Positions 1-7,425 of a stretch of 30,916 nt of DNA are shown one piece after another. A program made the position numbers and the translations under genes. Where the stretch lies: assembly GCA_015494725.1 (NCBI GenBank), contig WGAR01000108.1, positions 1 to 30,916 of the forward strand. The letters run 5' to 3'. This stretch comes from Thermodesulfobacteriaceae bacterium. GTDB lineage: Bacteria > Desulfobacterota > Thermodesulfobacteria > Thermodesulfobacteriales > Thermodesulfobacteriaceae. The notes below the pieces were generated by a model. The model did no database searches and had not been told where the DNA came from. It saw nothing but the letters and a program-made list of their open reading frames with translations. Each line of letters starts with the position of its first letter. The first letter of the stretch is position 1.

Positions 1-17
1 AACCAGGGAATAGAGGG

Positions 18-45
18 TTGACAGGGCGCGGTTTAGCTTTATAGT
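18..45 (+). promoter_or_regulatory. Sigma70-type promoter of the rho operon
   Basis: A perfect -35 box TTGACA (18-23) is followed after 16 bp by TATAGT (40-45), five of six matches to the -10 consensus. Transcription would start near 52 and leave a leader of about 90 nt before rho. The leader holds a short GCCC/GGGC hairpin and the palindrome CACCTGAGGTG. Many bacterial rho genes are autoregulated by attenuation in such leaders; that is not shown here. Confidence 0.6.
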
Positions 46-141
46 TAGATCAAGCCCTACGGGCCTCTCAAGACTACCCACCTGAGGTGTCAGAAAGATT
101 GGTTTCTTAAATCTCAAATTCTATCCAAAGGGGTGAGTTCT

Positions 142-1452
142 ATGTCCCAGGAAGTCGCAGTTGGTGTCCAGGAACCCGAGACCCAAAAAGAGGTCGAGAT
201 CCTGGATCTTCGGGATCTGCGGAGGCGTCCGCTAACCGAACTGGTAACCCTGGCCGAGGAGATGGGGCTGGAGAATGTCTCCAGTCTGCGGAAGCAGGAA
301 CTGGTTTCGGCTATCGTAAGGGCCCATCTGGAAAGGGGAGGGGAGGTTCGAGCCGAGGGGGTGCTCGAGGTCCTGCCCGAGGGTTTCGGTTTCCTGCGGT
401 TTCCAGAATATAGTTACCTTCCCGGGCCGGAGGATATCTATGTCTCCCCTTCTCAGATCCGGCGCTTCGGGCTGCGCACCGGGGACACCCTCCTGGGTTC
501 CATCCGTCCCCCCAAGGAGGGAGAAAAGTACTTCGCCCTGCTCAAGATCGAAAAGATCAACTTTCAGTCCCCGGAGCAGGCCCGGTTGAGGGTGCCCTTT
601 GACAGTCTTACCCCCATTTATCCCAACGAATGGCTGCGTCTGGAGACCGATCCGGACAATTTTTCCACCCGGATCATCGATCTCTTCTGTCCCATCGGTA
701 AGGGGCAGCGCGGACTCATCGTGGCTCCGCCCCGCACCGGAAAGACCATGCTCCTTCAGAACATCGCCAACGGGATCGCCCGTAACTATCCGGACATCTA
801 TCTCATCATTCTCCTCATCGATGAACGTCCGGAGGAAGTGACGGACATGGAGCGCAACGTTCCCGCAGCCGAGGTAATCAGCTCCACCTTTGACGAGCCT
901 CCGCAGCGACATACCCAGGTGGCTGAGATCGTGATCGAACGGGCCAAACGCCTGGTGGAACACGGTTACGATGTAGTCATCCTCCTCGACAGTCTCACCC
1001 GTCTGGCCCGGGCCTATAACACCGTGGTTCCCTCCAGCGGGAAGCTTCTTTCCGGAGGTATCGACGCCAACGCCCTCCATAAACCCAAGCGCTTTTTCGG
1101 AGCCGCGCGGAACATCGAGGAGGGAGGAAGCCTTACCATTATCGCCACCTGCCTCATCGATACCGGAAGCCGTATGGACGAGGTCATCTTCGAGGAGTTC
1201 AAGGGAACCGGAAACCTGGAGATCCATCTGGATCGGCGTCTGGCCGACCGTCGTATCTGGCCGGCCATAGATATCCATCATAGCGGTACCCGTAAGGAGG
1301 AACTGCTTTTGCCTCCGGAGATCCTGCACCGGGTCTGGCTCCTGCGCAAGGTGCTTTCTCCGCTGAGCCCGGTGGATTGCATGGAATTTTTGCTGGATAA
1401 GATGAAAGATACCCGCAGTAACGCCGAATTTCTGGCTTCCATGAATCAGTGA
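142..1452 (+). CDS. rho: Transcription termination factor Rho
   Basis: Rho is the hexameric RNA-dependent ATPase and helicase that ends transcription at Rho-dependent sites. The 436-residue product has the usual order: a Rho_N segment (LRRRPLTELVTLAEEMGLENVSSLRK region), a cold-shock-like primary RNA-binding domain (EGVLEVLPEGFGFLR region), then a RecA-type motor. Walker A is APPRTGKT at residues 195-202, Walker B is VVILLDSLTRLARAYN, and the Q-loop/R-loop segment (GSLTIIATCLIDTGSRMDEVIFEEFKGTGN region, with the conserved EEFKGTGN) is intact. I chose ATG 142 because AAAGGGGTG lies at normal Shine-Dalgarno distance; an in-frame GTG at 133 sits inside that site. Length is typical. First gene of a rho-rpmE-prfA group. 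Confidence 0.97.
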   Translation: MSQEVAVGVQEPETQKEVEILDLRDLRRRPLTELVTLAEEMGLENVSSLRKQELVSAIVRAHLERGGEVRAEGVLEVLPEGFGFLRFPEYSYLPGPEDIYVSPSQIRRFGLRTGDTLLGSIRPPKEGEKYFALLKIEKINFQSPEQARLRVPFDSLTPIYPNEWLRLETDPDNFSTRIIDLFCPIGKGQRGLIVAPPRTGKTMLLQNIANGIARNYPDIYLIILLIDERPEEVTDMERNVPAAEVISSTFDEPPQRHTQVAEIVIERAKRLVEHGYDVVILLDSLTRLARAYNTVVPSSGKLLSGGIDANALHKPKRFFGAARNIEEGGSLTIIATCLIDTGSRMDEVIFEEFKGTGNLEIHLDRRLADRRIWPAIDIHHSGTRKEELLLPPEILHRVWLLRKVLSPLSPVDCMEFLLDKMKDTRSNAEFLASMNQ

Positions 1453-1518
1453 ACTTGCGCACCGCTCCGACAGGGTTTAATAATTTAGCCTGAAAACGCA
1501 GCTACAGGGGAGGCGGAA

Positions 1519-1740
1519 ATGAAAAAGGGAATCCATCCCGAGTATTATCCCGAGGCGGTGGTCCGCTGCGCCTGCGGAAACGAGTTTACCGTGGGGGCCA
1601 CCCGTCCGGAGATACGGGTCGAGGTCTGTTCCAAGTGTCATCCCTTCTTTACCGGGGAACAGCGTTTTGTGGATACCGAGGGACGGGTGGAAAAATTCAT
1701 GAAGAAATACGCGGAATACTATCAGAAACAGTCCTCCTGA
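1519..1740 (+). CDS. rpmE: 50S ribosomal protein L31, zinc-binding type
   Basis: A 73-residue large-subunit ribosomal protein. It starts MKKGIHPEYYPEAVVRC and carries the CxC and CxxC cysteines (CACG and CSKCHPF) of the zinc-binding L31 form, followed by the typical FFTGEQRFVDTEGRVEKF segment. The Shine-Dalgarno sequence AGGGGAGGCGG precedes the ATG. It lies 66 nt after rho and only 2 nt before prfA, so the three genes are probably cotranscribed. A weak TTGCGC / TAATAA pair in the rho-rpmE gap (1455-1483) could give extra transcription, but I do not rely on it. Confidence 0.96.
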   Translation: MKKGIHPEYYPEAVVRCACGNEFTVGATRPEIRVEVCSKCHPFFTGEQRFVDTEGRVEKFMKKYAEYYQKQSS

Positions 1741-1742
1741 CC

Positions 1743-2849
1743 ATGGCCCTTTCCGAGATCTATCTTTCCCGGCTGGCGGAAGTGGAACGTCGGTATCAGG
1801 AACTATCCGAGAAGCTCTCGGATCCGCAGATCTTTTCGGATCGGGAGCGTTATGCGCGGGTGGCGCGGGAACACGCGGAGCTTGAGCCGGTGGTGGAGGC
1901 CTATCGGGAATATCGCCGGGTCCTTAAGGAACTGGAGGAAAACCGGGAACTTCTCGGCGAGGGAGACGAGGAACTCCGGGAGCTGGCCCGGGAGGAGATC
2001 CGGACCCTGGAGGCCAGGCTGGAGGAACTGGAGAAGGAGATTCCGCTTCTTCTCCTGCCCAGGGACCCCAACGACGAAAAGAACGTCATCGTGGAGATTC
2101 GGGCCGGAGCCGGTGGGGAGGAGGCGGCTCTTTTTGCGGCCGATCTCCTGCGCATGTATCATCGTTACGCCGAACGCCGGGGGTGGAAGACGGAGATCCT
2201 TTCGGCCAACGAGACCGGGCTCGGGGGGTTCAAAGAGGTGATCATGCGTATCGAGGCCCGGGGGGCCTACAGTCGTCTCAAATACGAAAGTGGTGTACAT
2301 CGGGTGCAGCGCATCCCGGTAACCGAGTCCGGGGGCCGTATCCATACCTCCACGGTTACGGTGGCGGTTTTGCCCGAAGCCGATGAGGTGGAGGTGGATA
2401 TCCGGCCGGAGGATTTACGGATCGAGACCATGCGGGCCTCGGGGCACGGGGGCCAGCATGTAAACCGCACCGAAAGTGCGGTGCGTATTACCCATTTGCC
2501 CACCGGGATCACCGTTTATTGTGCCAACGAACGCAGTCAGCACCAGAACCGGGCCACGGCTATGCGGATCCTGCGGGCCCGTCTTTACGAGAAGGCCCTG
2601 CGGGAACAGGAGGAACGTATCCAGAGCGAACGGCGCAGTCAGGTGGGCACCGGGGAACGCAGCGAACGCATTCGGACCTACAACTTTCCCCAGAATCGGG
2701 TGACCGACCATCGGATAGGGCTCACCCTTTATCGCCTGGAGGAGGTGCTGGACGGGGACCTGGATGAGATCATCGATGCCCTTATCACCCATTTCCGGAC
2801 CGAGGCCCTGAAGAAAGAGGAGGAAACCCTTTTGAGGCAGGCGGCATGA
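1743..2849 (+). CDS. prfA: Peptide chain release factor 1
   Basis: RF1 reads UAA and UAG stop codons and triggers peptide release. The 368-residue protein has a long N-terminal coiled-coil, the GGQ catalytic motif (HGGQHVN; GGQ at residues 236-238), and a recognition tripeptide of the RF1 form PxT (PVT in HRVQRIPVTESGGRIHTS), not the SPF of RF2. The frame stays open upstream into rpmE, but homology begins at ATG 1743, two bases after the rpmE stop. There is no clear Shine-Dalgarno sequence, so translation is probably coupled to rpmE. A prmC (GGQ methyltransferase) gene often follows prfA; here an Mth938-like gene does. Confidence 0.96.
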   Translation: MALSEIYLSRLAEVERRYQELSEKLSDPQIFSDRERYARVAREHAELEPVVEAYREYRRVLKELEENRELLGEGDEELRELAREEIRTLEARLEELEKEIPLLLLPRDPNDEKNVIVEIRAGAGGEEAALFAADLLRMYHRYAERRGWKTEILSANETGLGGFKEVIMRIEARGAYSRLKYESGVHRVQRIPVTESGGRIHTSTVTVAVLPEADEVEVDIRPEDLRIETMRASGHGGQHVNRTESAVRITHLPTGITVYCANERSQHQNRATAMRILRARLYEKALREQEERIQSERRSQVGTGERSERIRTYNFPQNRVTDHRIGLTLYRLEEVLDGDLDEIIDALITHFRTEALKKEEETLLRQAA

Positions 2850-3187
2850 TCGAGGCTTATCGGTTCGGGGAGATGGTGATTGAGGGGCGGGCCTATCGGC
2901 GTGATTTGAAGATCATCGAGGGGCGGGTGTATCCGGACTGGTGGCGCAAGGAAGGGCATCTTCTCCAGCCCGAGGATCTCGAGGATGTATGGGCCGCCCG
3001 GCCGGAGATCCTGGTGGTGGGGACCGGGGCCTCCGGGGTCATGCGGGTGGATCCCCGGGTGAAGGAAAAGGCCGCCTCCCTGGGTATAGAACTCGAGGCC
3101 TATCCCACCTCCCGGGCGGTGGAAAGGTTCAATCAACTTCAGGCCCAGGGGCGCCGGGTGGCCGGGGCTTTCCATCTGACCTGTTGA
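2846..3187 (+). CDS. Mth938-like domain protein (DUF498 family)
   Basis: A 113-residue single-domain protein of the Mth938/NDUFAF3-like fold. The diagnostic stretches are IEGRAYRRDLKII, the WWRKEGHLLQPEDLE region, and PEILVVGTGASGVMRVDP, followed by LEAYPTSRAVERFNQL. Members occur in archaea and bacteria and include the mitochondrial complex I assembly factor NDUFAF3; the biochemical activity is not known, so I assign none. The start overlaps the prfA stop as ATGA, which points to translational coupling. The last 59 nt overlap the 3' end of the HU-like gene on the opposite strand. Confidence 0.85.
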   Translation: MIEAYRFGEMVIEGRAYRRDLKIIEGRVYPDWWRKEGHLLQPEDLEDVWAARPEILVVGTGASGVMRVDPRVKEKAASLGIELEAYPTSRAVERFNQLQAQGRRVAGAFHLTC

Positions 3188-3407
3188 GGGAGGCCCGCAA
3201 CCGGCCCGACGGACGAAAGATTATCCGTGTTCCCTGGGAACCTTTCCGGACCCGGAAGGTCCCGAACTCCCGAAGGCTAAGTCGTCCGTCCCGACGCAGA
3301 GCCAGGGTCATCTCTTCCAGCAGAACCCGCAGAAAGATCCGGGCCTTCTCCTGGCTCAAGCCGATCTCCCGGGCCAGCTCCCGCGAAAGCTCAAGGATGC
3401 CGGGCAA
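3129..3407 (-). CDS. HU/IHF-like DNA-binding protein lacking the beta-arm
   Basis: The N-terminal half fits the HU family: two helices (ELSRELAREIGLSQEKARIFLRVL region), then LREFGTFRVR, equivalent to the HU FGTF signature. The C-terminal FRPSGRLRASLN matches the HU ending FKPGKALKDAV. Only about 12 residues lie between FGTF and FRPSG, against about 28 in a normal HU, so the two-stranded arm with the RNP motif that wraps DNA is missing. A basic, Pro-rich tail (RSDGKPRPPGAPGPEVD) follows. I chose the TTG at 3407 (92 aa) because GGAG sits 7 nt upstream and homology begins there. It overlaps the upstream receiver gene by 17 nt, so the two are one operon. The last 59 nt overlap the Mth938-like gene. 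Confidence 0.72.
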   Translation of the reverse strand: MPGILELSRELAREIGLSQEKARIFLRVLLEEMTLALRRDGRLSLREFGTFRVRKGSQGTRIIFRPSGRLRASLNRSDGKPRPPGAPGPEVD

Positions 3408-3762
3408 GATAGCGCTCCACCAGGGTACGGATTTTCTCCAGGGATACCGGCTTATAAAGTACTTCCAGGGGTGCGGAACGTTGTTCCAGTACCCGGGCAA
3501 AGAGCTCCGGCTGCACATAACCGGTAAGAATGATTACCGGGATCCGGGTACAGGAAGTCCTTAAAAGATCGCAGGCGTTTCCGTCCGGAAGGATACAATC
3601 GGAGATGACCAGATGGTAAAAGTAACGTTGACAGAGATCATAGGCCTCGGCCAGGGTGGAAGCCTGGTCTATGGATAAGCCCGGAAAGACCAGATTTAAA
3701 TACTCCACCAGCTGTTCCCGGAAGAGGGCTTCATCTTCGATTACCAGGATTCGCCGGCTCAT
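3391..3762 (-). CDS. Stand-alone response regulator receiver domain
   Basis: A 123-residue CheY-type receiver with no output domain. The acidic pocket is E9/D10 (VIEDE), the phospho-acceptor is D55 (VISDC), the switch Thr is T80 (ILTGY) and the conserved Lys is K104 (YKPV). It ends soon after the last helix. No histidine kinase is nearby. The upstream sequence lacks a Shine-Dalgarno sequence, and a TTTAAT box stands 8 nt before the ATG, so the mRNA may be leaderless. The 3' end overlaps an HU-like gene that could act as its output partner; that is inference. Confidence 0.9.
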   Translation of the reverse strand: MSRRILVIEDEALFREQLVEYLNLVFPGLSIDQASTLAEAYDLCQRYFYHLVISDCILPDGNACDLLRTSCTRIPVIILTGYVQPELFARVLEQRSAPLEVLYKPVSLEKIRTLVERYLARHP

Positions 3763-3803
3763 GATAGATTATTAAAGAACCCTTTTTCCGCAGGAGGTAA
3801 GCG

Positions 3804-4016
3804 GTGGCGCAGATCCTTCCTCCCGATCTTTTAGAGCTTTTGGCCTGTCCCAAGTGTAAAGGAGAAGTCCAGCTCAGGGAAGATCCTCCGGGGCTGGTAT
3901 GTAGGCGCTGCGATCTCTTTTATGAAATAAGGGACGGGATCCCGGTCATGCTCATCGAGGAGGCCAGGAGATATTCCGAGGTGGTGGGCGGTGAGTCATC
4001 CGGGCACACCTCCTGA
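3804..4016 (+). CDS. Trm112-like zinc-ribbon protein (UPF0434/YcaR type)
   Basis: A 70-residue protein. It begins with the family signature PDLLELLACPKCKGEV and has a second CxxC in LVCRRCDLFYEIRDGIPVML, so four cysteines can hold one zinc. Trm112 proteins activate methyltransferases in eukaryotes and archaea; bacterial members are less well understood. The start is GTG 3804, preceded by a strong AGGAGG at the right distance. The 3' end overlaps the DUF4416 gene by 26 nt, and that gene overlaps moaA, so the three form an operon. Confidence 0.88.
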   Translation: MAQILPPDLLELLACPKCKGEVQLREDPPGLVCRRCDLFYEIRDGIPVMLIEEARRYSEVVGGESSGHTS

Positions 4017-4536
4017 GGCCCTTTATTTCGTGAGCGCCTTCGGTCGCGAGAAGGAGCTGGTTCTTAAGGCGGTGGAGGCGCTCAGCCGGAAACTGGGGCC
4101 GGTGAAGTTTACCTCGGAGTGGTGGCCTTTTGATTTCACCGATTACTACACCCCGGAGTTCGGAAAACCCCTGGTGAGAGCCTTTTTCTTCTTCGGTTTG
4201 CGTCCGCAGGAAGACCTGGTGCAGGTCAAGCACTGGGCCTATGCGGTGGAACAGGCCTTCTCCCAGGAAGGCAAGCGGAGGGTGAATCTGGATCCCGGAT
4301 ATCTCCTTCTTTCCCGGGTGGTGCTTTCCACCTTCAAGGATTTTGCCCATCGTCTTTATCTGGGGCAGGGAGTCTTTGCCGAGGTTACCCTGATCTTCCG
4401 CGGGGGGAGTTTCCGTCCTCTTCCCTGGACCTATCCGGACTATGCCCATCCGGCTACCCGGGACCTTTTCAACCGCATGCGGGAGGAGTATAAGAGACTT
4501 TTGAGATGCTCCTCGACTCCCATGGCCGGCGGATAA
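3991..4536 (+). CDS. DUF4416 family protein
   Basis: A 181-residue soluble protein of the DUF4416 family, whose function is unknown. Recognisable stretches are EWWPFDFTDYYTPEFG near residue 45, then KRRVNLDPGYLLLSRVVLSTFKDFAHRLYLGQGVFAEVTL, and the ending FRPLPWTYPDYAHPATRDLFNRMREEYKR. The many aromatic and acidic residues are typical of the family. The start is GTG 3991, inside the end of the Trm112-like gene. The stop lies 31 nt inside moaA. The tight overlaps suggest cotranslation, but nothing in the sequence ties it to molybdopterin synthesis. Confidence 0.83.
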   Translation: MSHPGTPPEALYFVSAFGREKELVLKAVEALSRKLGPVKFTSEWWPFDFTDYYTPEFGKPLVRAFFFFGLRPQEDLVQVKHWAYAVEQAFSQEGKRRVNLDPGYLLLSRVVLSTFKDFAHRLYLGQGVFAEVTLIFRGGSFRPLPWTYPDYAHPATRDLFNRMREEYKRLLRCSSTPMAGG

Positions 4537-5456
4537 CCTACCTGAGGGTTTCGGTTACCGATCGTTGCAATCTCCGGTGTCTTTATTGCAGTCGGCATCG
4601 TTTTCAATGGCTTCCTCCGGAGGAGATCCTGACCTACGAGGAGATAGCCCGGGTGGTGCGCGTGGCGGTGGAGCTGGGGGTGGAGAGGGTGCGCCTGACC
4701 GGCGGGGAGCCCCTTCTGCGACGCGGGCTTCCCGGCCTCATACGTATGCTGGCCGATATCGAGGGGCTGCGGGATTTATCTCTTACCACCAACGGGGTCC
4801 TTCTTTCCGACCTGGCTTCCGAGCTCAAGGCTGCCGGTCTGGCCCGGGTGAACGTAAGTCTGGACACCCTGGATCCGGAAAAATTCAAGCGTATCACCGG
4901 AATGGATGCCCTGGCGCGGGTCCTGGCCGGGGTGGAGGCGGCGCTGGCCTGGGGGTTGACCCCGGTGAAGATCAATACCGTGGTGGTGCGGGGCCTCAAC
5001 GAGGAGGAGGTCCCGGAGATGGCCCGTCTCACCCTTTCCGAACCTTTGCACCTGCGCTTTATTGAATTCATGCCTATCGGGGAGGGGAACGAATGGGAGG
5101 ATCGTTTCGTGGGGCTGGAGGAGGTGATGGAGAGGGTCCGGGAAGTGGGGGACCTTTTACCCGCGGAGGTGGAAGGAGGCGGCCCGGCCCGGATCTTTCG
5201 ACTCCCCGGTGCCCGGGGCACGATAGGCTTCATTGCCGCCATGTCCCGTCATTTCTGTGCCGCCTGCAACCGCCTGCGCCTTACCCCGGAGGGGCGGCTG
5301 CGTTTGTGTCTGTTTTCGGATCGGGAATTCGATCTGCGTCCTTATCTGCGGCGGGAGGAGGATCTCCGGCAGGCCCTGGCGGAGGCGGTGCGTCTCAAAC
5401 CGGTTTCCCGAGCCGGGACCAGGCCCCGTCGGCTCATGCGCAGTATCGGGGGGTAA
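4506..5456 (+). CDS. moaA: GTP 3',8-cyclase MoaA (molybdenum cofactor synthesis)
   Basis: A radical SAM enzyme that makes 3',8-cyclo-GTP, the first step of molybdopterin synthesis. The SAM cluster is CNLRCLYC (C21, C25, C28). The second 4Fe-4S cluster, which binds GTP, uses C251, C254 and C268 (CAACNRLRLTPEGRLRLC). The conserved RLTGGEPLLR and the C-terminal Gly-Gly (RSIGG) are present. Length, 316 residues, is normal. The start lies inside the DUF4416 gene. No other moa genes are in the window. A molybdenum cofactor fits an anaerobe with molybdo- or tungsto-enzymes. Confidence 0.95.
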   Translation: MLLDSHGRRITYLRVSVTDRCNLRCLYCSRHRFQWLPPEEILTYEEIARVVRVAVELGVERVRLTGGEPLLRRGLPGLIRMLADIEGLRDLSLTTNGVLLSDLASELKAAGLARVNVSLDTLDPEKFKRITGMDALARVLAGVEAALAWGLTPVKINTVVVRGLNEEEVPEMARLTLSEPLHLRFIEFMPIGEGNEWEDRFVGLEEVMERVREVGDLLPAEVEGGGPARIFRLPGARGTIGFIAAMSRHFCAACNRLRLTPEGRLRLCLFSDREFDLRPYLRREEDLRQALAEAVRLKPVSRAGTRPRRLMRSIGG

Positions 5457-5485
5457 TTGACAAACCCCCGGGATAGGGGCAATAT
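5457..5485 (+). promoter_or_regulatory. Possible promoter of the AlaA-like aminotransferase
   Basis: A perfect TTGACA (5457-5462) begins directly after the moaA stop. A weak -10 candidate, CAATAT (5480-5485), follows at 17 bp. The spacer contains a CCCC/GGGG inverted repeat that might instead be a weak hairpin behind moaA. The -10 match is only three of six, so this is tentative. Confidence 0.35.
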
Positions 5486-5515
5486 CAGGTTTCAATCCCT
5501 AGAGGATTGCAGGTG

Positions 5516-6730
5516 ATGGGTTTTCCTCCTATAAAACCGGCCCGAAGAACAGAGCGGATAGAATATGCGGTGCGGGATATCGTGCACACCGCGGAGGAGG
5601 CGGCTCGCCGGGGAAAGGAACTCCTCTTCCTGAACATAGGCGATCCCATCCAGTACGATTTTGTCACCCCGCGTCCCATTGTGGAGGCGGCCTGCAAGGC
5701 CATGTTCGAGAACCTCACCGGGTATTCGGCCTCGGCCGGGGTGGACGAGGCCATAGAGGCCATCCGGCGCGAAGCCCAGAGGGTGGGGATCGAACCGGTG
5801 GATATCTTCATCACCACCGGAGCCAGTGAGGCCATCGATTTTGCCCTCACCGCCCTGGTGAATAGCGGCGACAATGTTCTGGTGCCCTATCCCGGCTATC
5901 CCCTTTATACGGCCATTCTGGCCAAGCTCGAGGCCGAACCCAACCCCTATTACCTCCGGGAGGAGGCCGGATGGCAGCCCGATCCCGCGGAGATCGAGGC
6001 CAAGGTCAACGAGCGCACCCGGGCCATCGTGCTCATCAATCCCAACAACCCCACCGGAGCGGTGTTCGATCGGGAGGTTCTCTTGGAACTGGCGGAGATA
6101 GCCCGACGCCACCATCTGGTGATCCTCTCCGATGAGATTTACGACAAGCTGGTCTTCGATGGGGATAGCCATTTTCCCATTGCCGCCCTGGCCCCGGATG
6201 TCCCGGTGGTGACCTTTAACGGCCTTTCCAAGTGCTATCTGGCTCCGGGTTTTCGTATCGGATGGGGTATCGTTTCCGGCCCCCGCAGGGTGGTAAGCGA
6301 ATATATCGAAGCCATCCATAAGCTGGCCCGGGCCCGGCTCTCCACCAGCCATCCCAAACAATACGCCATCCCGGTGGCCCTGGAAGGGGATCATGCCCAT
6401 CTCCCGCCGGTGCTGGAAAAACTGCGTCGCCGCCGGGATCTCACCTACCGCTGGCTTAACCAGATCCCGGGTATCTCCTGCGTGAAACCCCGCGGGGCCT
6501 TCTATGCCTTCCCGCGGATCGAGTTTCCCGGGATTTCGGATCGGGAGTTCGTGCGGGAATTGATCCTCGAGACCGGGGTGGTGGTGGTCCACGGAAGCGG
6601 TTTCGGACAACCTCCGGGAACGGCGCACTTTCGGGTGGTTTTTCTTCCCCCGGAAGAGGTGCTGGAGAAGGCCTATACCCGTCTGGCGGAATTCGCGGAG
6701 AAGTTTTTCCGCAAACACGGGTTCATTTAG
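5516..6730 (+). CDS. Class I PLP-dependent aminotransferase, AlaA-like
   Basis: A 404-residue fold-type I aminotransferase. It has the substrate and cofactor stretches LNIGDPIQYDF, YSASAGVDEAIEAIR, TTGASEAIDFAL, INPNNPTGAVFDREVL, DEIYDKLVFD, the PLP lysine in FNGLSKCY, and the Arg in a region ending AHFRVVFLP. The pattern DEIYDKL plus VTFNGLSK is closest to glutamate-pyruvate aminotransferase AlaA, but aspartate or other amino-acid specificity cannot be excluded. I chose ATG 5516; TTG 5507 and GTG 5513 are in frame just upstream and AGAGG lies around them. The stop overlaps the convergent ubiE stop by 4 nt. Confidence 0.88.
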   Translation: MGFPPIKPARRTERIEYAVRDIVHTAEEAARRGKELLFLNIGDPIQYDFVTPRPIVEAACKAMFENLTGYSASAGVDEAIEAIRREAQRVGIEPVDIFITTGASEAIDFALTALVNSGDNVLVPYPGYPLYTAILAKLEAEPNPYYLREEAGWQPDPAEIEAKVNERTRAIVLINPNNPTGAVFDREVLLELAEIARRHHLVILSDEIYDKLVFDGDSHFPIAALAPDVPVVTFNGLSKCYLAPGFRIGWGIVSGPRRVVSEYIEAIHKLARARLSTSHPKQYAIPVALEGDHAHLPPVLEKLRRRRDLTYRWLNQIPGISCVKPRGAFYAFPRIEFPGISDREFVRELILETGVVVVHGSGFGQPPGTAHFRVVFLPPEEVLEKAYTRLAEFAEKFFRKHGFI

Positions 6731-7425
6731 GGTTTTACCCCGGTATAGATGGTCACCACTCCCAGGGTAAGACTCCGGGCCCGAAGGGAGGAGAAGCCGC
6801 TTTCCTCCATCCAGGCCAGGACCACCTCCGGGGCGGGGAACTCATAGATGGAACGGGCCAGATAGCGATAGGCTTCCGGATCCCCGGTGAGCCATCCTCC
6901 CAGAAAAGGCATATACCGGAAGAGATAAAAGCGATAGAGAGGGGCAAAGAGGGGGTTTTTCGGACGCGAAAATTCCAGAATGGCCAGTTTTCCCCCGGGT
7001 TTCAGTACCCGGTAGATCTCGTGAAGCCCCTTTTTGGGGCGGGAGAGATTGCGCAGCCCGAAGGCCATGGTGGCTCCGTAGAAGGTATGGGCCGGGAAGG
7101 GTAGATCCTCGGCATCGCCGCATACCGGGCGGAGGAAGGGAAAGTAAGGGCTCTGGCGATGCCGGAAGATTCCGTAAAAGAGCATCTCCGGGGTCAGGTC
7201 CAGGGCCACCACCGTGCGGGGCCTCTGACGGATCAATTCCAGGGAAAGGGCCATGGTTCCGGCACAGAGATCAAGGAGCGGCCCGGCGTATTCCCGGAGT
7301 TCCGCGGCGGTCTTCTTCCTCCAGCTGGCGTCCCGTCCCAGGCTTCCCAGAGTGTTTACCAGGTCGTAACGGCGGGTAACCCGGGAAAACTTTTCCTTGA
7401 CGAAGTCCCTTTTTTTCATGGCCAT
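6727..7425 (-). CDS. ubiE: UbiE/MenG-type methyltransferase (demethylmenaquinone methyltransferase)
   Basis: A 232-residue SAM-dependent methyltransferase. It begins with the family signature FSRVTRRYDLVNTLGSLGRDASWRKK, has a SAM loop LLDLCAGTMALSLEL (a variant of the usual DxGCGTG), then EDLPFPAHTFYGATMAFGLRNL and a C-terminal GVVTIYTGVKP. The family carries out the last C-methylation of menaquinone or ubiquinone. Here it is the last gene of an mqnC-mqnX-mqnA operon, so demethylmenaquinone is the likely substrate. The start codon overlaps the mqnA stop; ATG 7425 and ATG 7419 are both possible. Confidence 0.9.
   Translation of the reverse strand: MAMKKRDFVKEKFSRVTRRYDLVNTLGSLGRDASWRKKTAAELREYAGPLLDLCAGTMALSLELIRQRPRTVVALDLTPEMLFYGIFRHRQSPYFPFLRPVCGDAEDLPFPAHTFYGATMAFGLRNLSRPKKGLHEIYRVLKPGGKLAILEFSRPKNPLFAPLYRFYLFRYMPFLGGWLTGDPEAYRYLARSIYEFPAPEVVLAWMEESGFSSLRARSLTLGVVTIYTGVKP

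Noticed and set aside
1455..1483. TTGCGC / TAATAA as an internal promoter before rpmE
   Set aside because: Both boxes match poorly; the 66-nt gap after rho does not need a promoter.
5492..6718. Long open frame antisense to the aminotransferase (about 400 codons)
   Set aside because: It mirrors a well-supported gene, has no homology signature, and long antisense frames are expected at this GC content.
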